Position numbers and translations under genes: made by a program
In this document: positions 5,605 through 7,017 of the stretch, one piece after another
How positions within the stretch are numbered: the first letter of the stretch is position 1
Layout of the letters: each line of letters begins with the position of its first letter
The notes under the pieces: model-generated
What the model saw: only the letters and a program-made list of their open reading frames with translations
The model's database searches: none
Told to the model about the DNA's origin: nothing
Source of the DNA: Candidatus Margulisiibacteriota bacterium
GTDB lineage: Bacteria > Margulisbacteria > Termititenacia > Termititenacales > Termititenacaceae
Reading direction: 5' to 3'
Assembly: GCA_031279615.1 (NCBI GenBank)
Contig: JAITIE010000160.1
Coordinates: forward strand, 1 to 7,017
Length of the DNA stretch: 7,017 nucleotides

Positions 5605-6570
5605 ATGCGCGTCTTATCAGGAATACAGCCTTCCGGCATTTTGCACATCGGCAATTATCTGGGCATGATGCGGCAAATGGTGGAGCTGCAGGCCGGTCAC
5701 GAGTTGTTTTGTTTCATCGCCGATCTGCACGCCATGACCTCGCTCAATCGCGGCGAAGATCTGCGCGCCAACACACTTCAGGCCGCGCTGGATTTTCTGG
5801 CGCTGGGTATTGATCCGGAAAAATCGGTTTTTTGGGTGCAGTCCACCGTGCCGGAAATCAACGAATTGACCTGGTATTTGAGCAATGTCACGCCGGTCGG
5901 CCTGCTGGAGCGCTGTCATTCTTACAAAGACAAACTGGCCAAAGGCCTGCCCGCCAACGCCGGACTGCTGAATTATCCGGCGCTGATGGCCGCGGACATC
6001 CTCTCCGTGCAGAGTGACATCGTGCCGGTCGGCAAAGACCAAAAACAGCATCTGGAGGTCACGCGCGACATCGCTCTAAAATTTAACCATGAGTTTGGCG
6101 AGACTTTCAAAGCGCCAGACGCGTTGATTAAAGAAGAGGTCGCCATCGTGCCCGGCACGGACGGCCAGAAAATGTCTAAATCTTACGGCAACACTATCGA
6201 AATTTTCGGCGAGGAAAAGATTATCCGCAAACAAGTTATGAATATCGTTACAGACTCCACGCCGCTGGAACAGCCGAAAAATCCCGAAACCTGCAATGTC
6301 TTTAAAATTTACGCGCTCTTTGCGACGCCGGAGCAAAAAGCCGAGATGGAGCGCAAATACCGCGCCGGCGGTTACGGTTACGGCGACGCCAAGAAAGAAA
6401 CTTTTGCTCTGCTCTGGGAATATTTCCGGCCGTACCGCGAGCGGCGCGCCGAGCTGGCTCAAAACCTCGACGCGGTAAAAGAGACCCTGCAAAAAGGCAC
6501 GGACAAAGCCCGCGCGGAAATAATGAAAACCCTGCAAGTCGTGCGGGAAAAAACAGGTGCGTTTTTATGA
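5605..6570 (+). CDS. trpS: Tryptophanyl-tRNA synthetase
   Basis: A cytoplasmic class I synthetase that charges tRNA(Trp) with tryptophan. The 321 residues match the usual bacterial length of about 330. Diagnostic motifs are S-G-I-Q-P-S-G-x-L-H-I-G-N at 5-17 (the HIGH-type signature), the tryptophan-pocket segment L-M-A-A-D-I-L at 127-133 (Asp131), V-P-V-G-K-D-Q-K-Q-H-L-E at 140-151, and the K-M-S-K-S loop at 189-193. All are intact. The ATG lies five bases after the small gene's stop with only a weak upstream GGAA (5592-5595). There is no convincing promoter or T-box directly upstream, so expression probably comes from the PIN promoter or by read-through. The stop overlaps the rmlC start as ATGA. 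GC content rises sharply at its 5' end relative to the preceding pair. Confidence 0.97.
   Translation: MRVLSGIQPSGILHIGNYLGMMRQMVELQAGHELFCFIADLHAMTSLNRGEDLRANTLQAALDFLALGIDPEKSVFWVQSTVPEINELTWYLSNVTPVGLLERCHSYKDKLAKGLPANAGLLNYPALMAADILSVQSDIVPVGKDQKQHLEVTRDIALKFNHEFGETFKAPDALIKEEVAIVPGTDGQKMSKSYGNTIEIFGEEKIIRKQVMNIVTDSTPLEQPKNPETCNVFKIYALFATPEQKAEMERKYRAGGYGYGDAKKETFALLWEYFRPYRERRAELAQNLDAVKETLQKGTDKARAEIMKTLQVVREKTGAFL
6555..6559 (+). promoter_or_regulatory. Ribosome binding site of rmlC (AGGTG)
   Basis: AGGTG, complementary to the 16S rRNA tail, lies seven bases before the ATG at 6567, within the last codons of trpS. It supports that start. Confidence 0.6.
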
Positions 6571-7017
6571 AAGTAATCCAGACCGAATTTCCCGGACTGC
6601 TGATCATCGAGCCGCAAGTTTTTCCCGACGAGCGCGGTTTTTTTTACGAAAGTTACAGTCAAAAAACTTTTGCGGCGGTGGGACTGGATGCCGTTTTCGT
6701 GCAGGACAATCATTCCCAATCCGGGCGGGGCACACTGCGCGGACTGCATTTTCAAAAAGGCGCCTTGGCGCAAACCAAACTAGTGCGCTGCACGCTGGGC
6801 GAGGTTTACGATGTGGCGGTCGATCTGCGCCGCGGCTCGCCGACTTTTAAGCAATGGTTCGGCGTTACGCTCTCGGCGGCAAACAAAAAACAATTTTACA
6901 TACCGCGAGGTTTTGCCCACGGTTTTGCCGTGCTGTCGGACAGCGCGGAATTTCAATACAAATGCGACGCTTATTACGCGCCGCAGGCTGAGGCCGGCAT
7001 TCTCTGGAATGATCCCG
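6567..7017 (+). CDS. rmlC: dTDP-4-dehydrorhamnose 3,5-epimerase, 3' end beyond the window
   Basis: RmlC (RfbC) epimerises dTDP-4-keto-6-deoxyglucose at C3 and C5 in dTDP-L-rhamnose synthesis, supplying rhamnose for surface polysaccharide. About 150 of the usual roughly 180 residues are present, a cupin fold. Motifs seen: D-E-R-G-F-F-Y-E-S-Y near 21-30, Q-D-N-H-S at 46-50, T-L-R-G-L-H-F-Q at 56-63 (catalytic His61), G-E-V-Y-D-V-A-V-D-L-R near 78-88, Y-I-P-R-G-F-A-H-G-F at 111-120 (His118), and the active-site Tyr131 in F-Q-Y-K. The Asp that partners the catalytic His is in the missing C-terminus. The ATG overlaps the trpS stop by four bases (ATGA), so the two are translationally coupled. Other rml genes may follow outside the window. 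Confidence 0.95.
   Translation, partial: MKVIQTEFPGLLIIEPQVFPDERGFFYESYSQKTFAAVGLDAVFVQDNHSQSGRGTLRGLHFQKGALAQTKLVRCTLGEVYDVAVDLRRGSPTFKQWFGVTLSAANKKQFYIPRGFAHGFAVLSDSAEFQYKCDAYYAPQAEAGILWNDP

Noticed and set aside
5617..6607. Open frames on the minus strand opposite trpS
   Set aside because: They mirror the trpS codon pattern and carry no recognisable motifs or ribosome binding sites.

Overview
This is a densely packed bacterial window with seven complete protein genes and two partial ones cut by the window edges. No RNA gene, CRISPR array, insertion sequence or riboswitch was found, and no gene-free stretch reaches 100 bases. Most genes are GC-rich with frequent A/T homopolymer runs. The content (alaS, ruvX, mltG, trpS, rmlC) is housekeeping plus envelope and surface-sugar synthesis. 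I cannot name the organism; a compact genome of a poorly characterised bacterial lineage is plausible but is only inference.

Layout: (1) 1-3209, minus strand: alaS, then ruvX, then mltG (cut by the left edge), with gaps or overlaps of 1 and 11 bases, evidently one operon. The same gene order, with two small genes interspersed, is known in Bacillus. (2) 3276-4130, plus strand: a patatin-like lipid hydrolase transcribed divergently from alaS. (3) 4119-4892, minus strand: an inositol-monophosphatase-family phosphatase of histidinol-phosphatase type, whose 3' end overlaps the patatin gene by 12 bases. (4) 4957-5599, plus strand: an AT-rich pair, a PIN-domain nuclease and a 58-codon gene, resembling a toxin-antitoxin module. 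(5) 5605-7017, plus strand: trpS and then rmlC (cut by the right edge), close behind the pair and probably co-transcribed with it.

The most unusual signal concerns expression. The window has four divergently paired transcription-unit starts (alaS, patatin, phosphatase, PIN). Each has an exact TATAAT box 6 to 11 bases from the ATG (the PIN gene has two overlapping boxes), so the predicted mRNAs would carry essentially no leader and no Shine-Dalgarno site. Several internal genes (mltG, the 58-codon gene, rmlC) instead have good Shine-Dalgarno sequences. The alaS and patatin promoters also share nearly the same -35 bases on opposite strands. A second point is that AlaS is about 85 residues short: the beta-barrel half of its editing domain appears to be cleanly missing, while the catalytic core, zinc-site residues and C-terminal domain remain.
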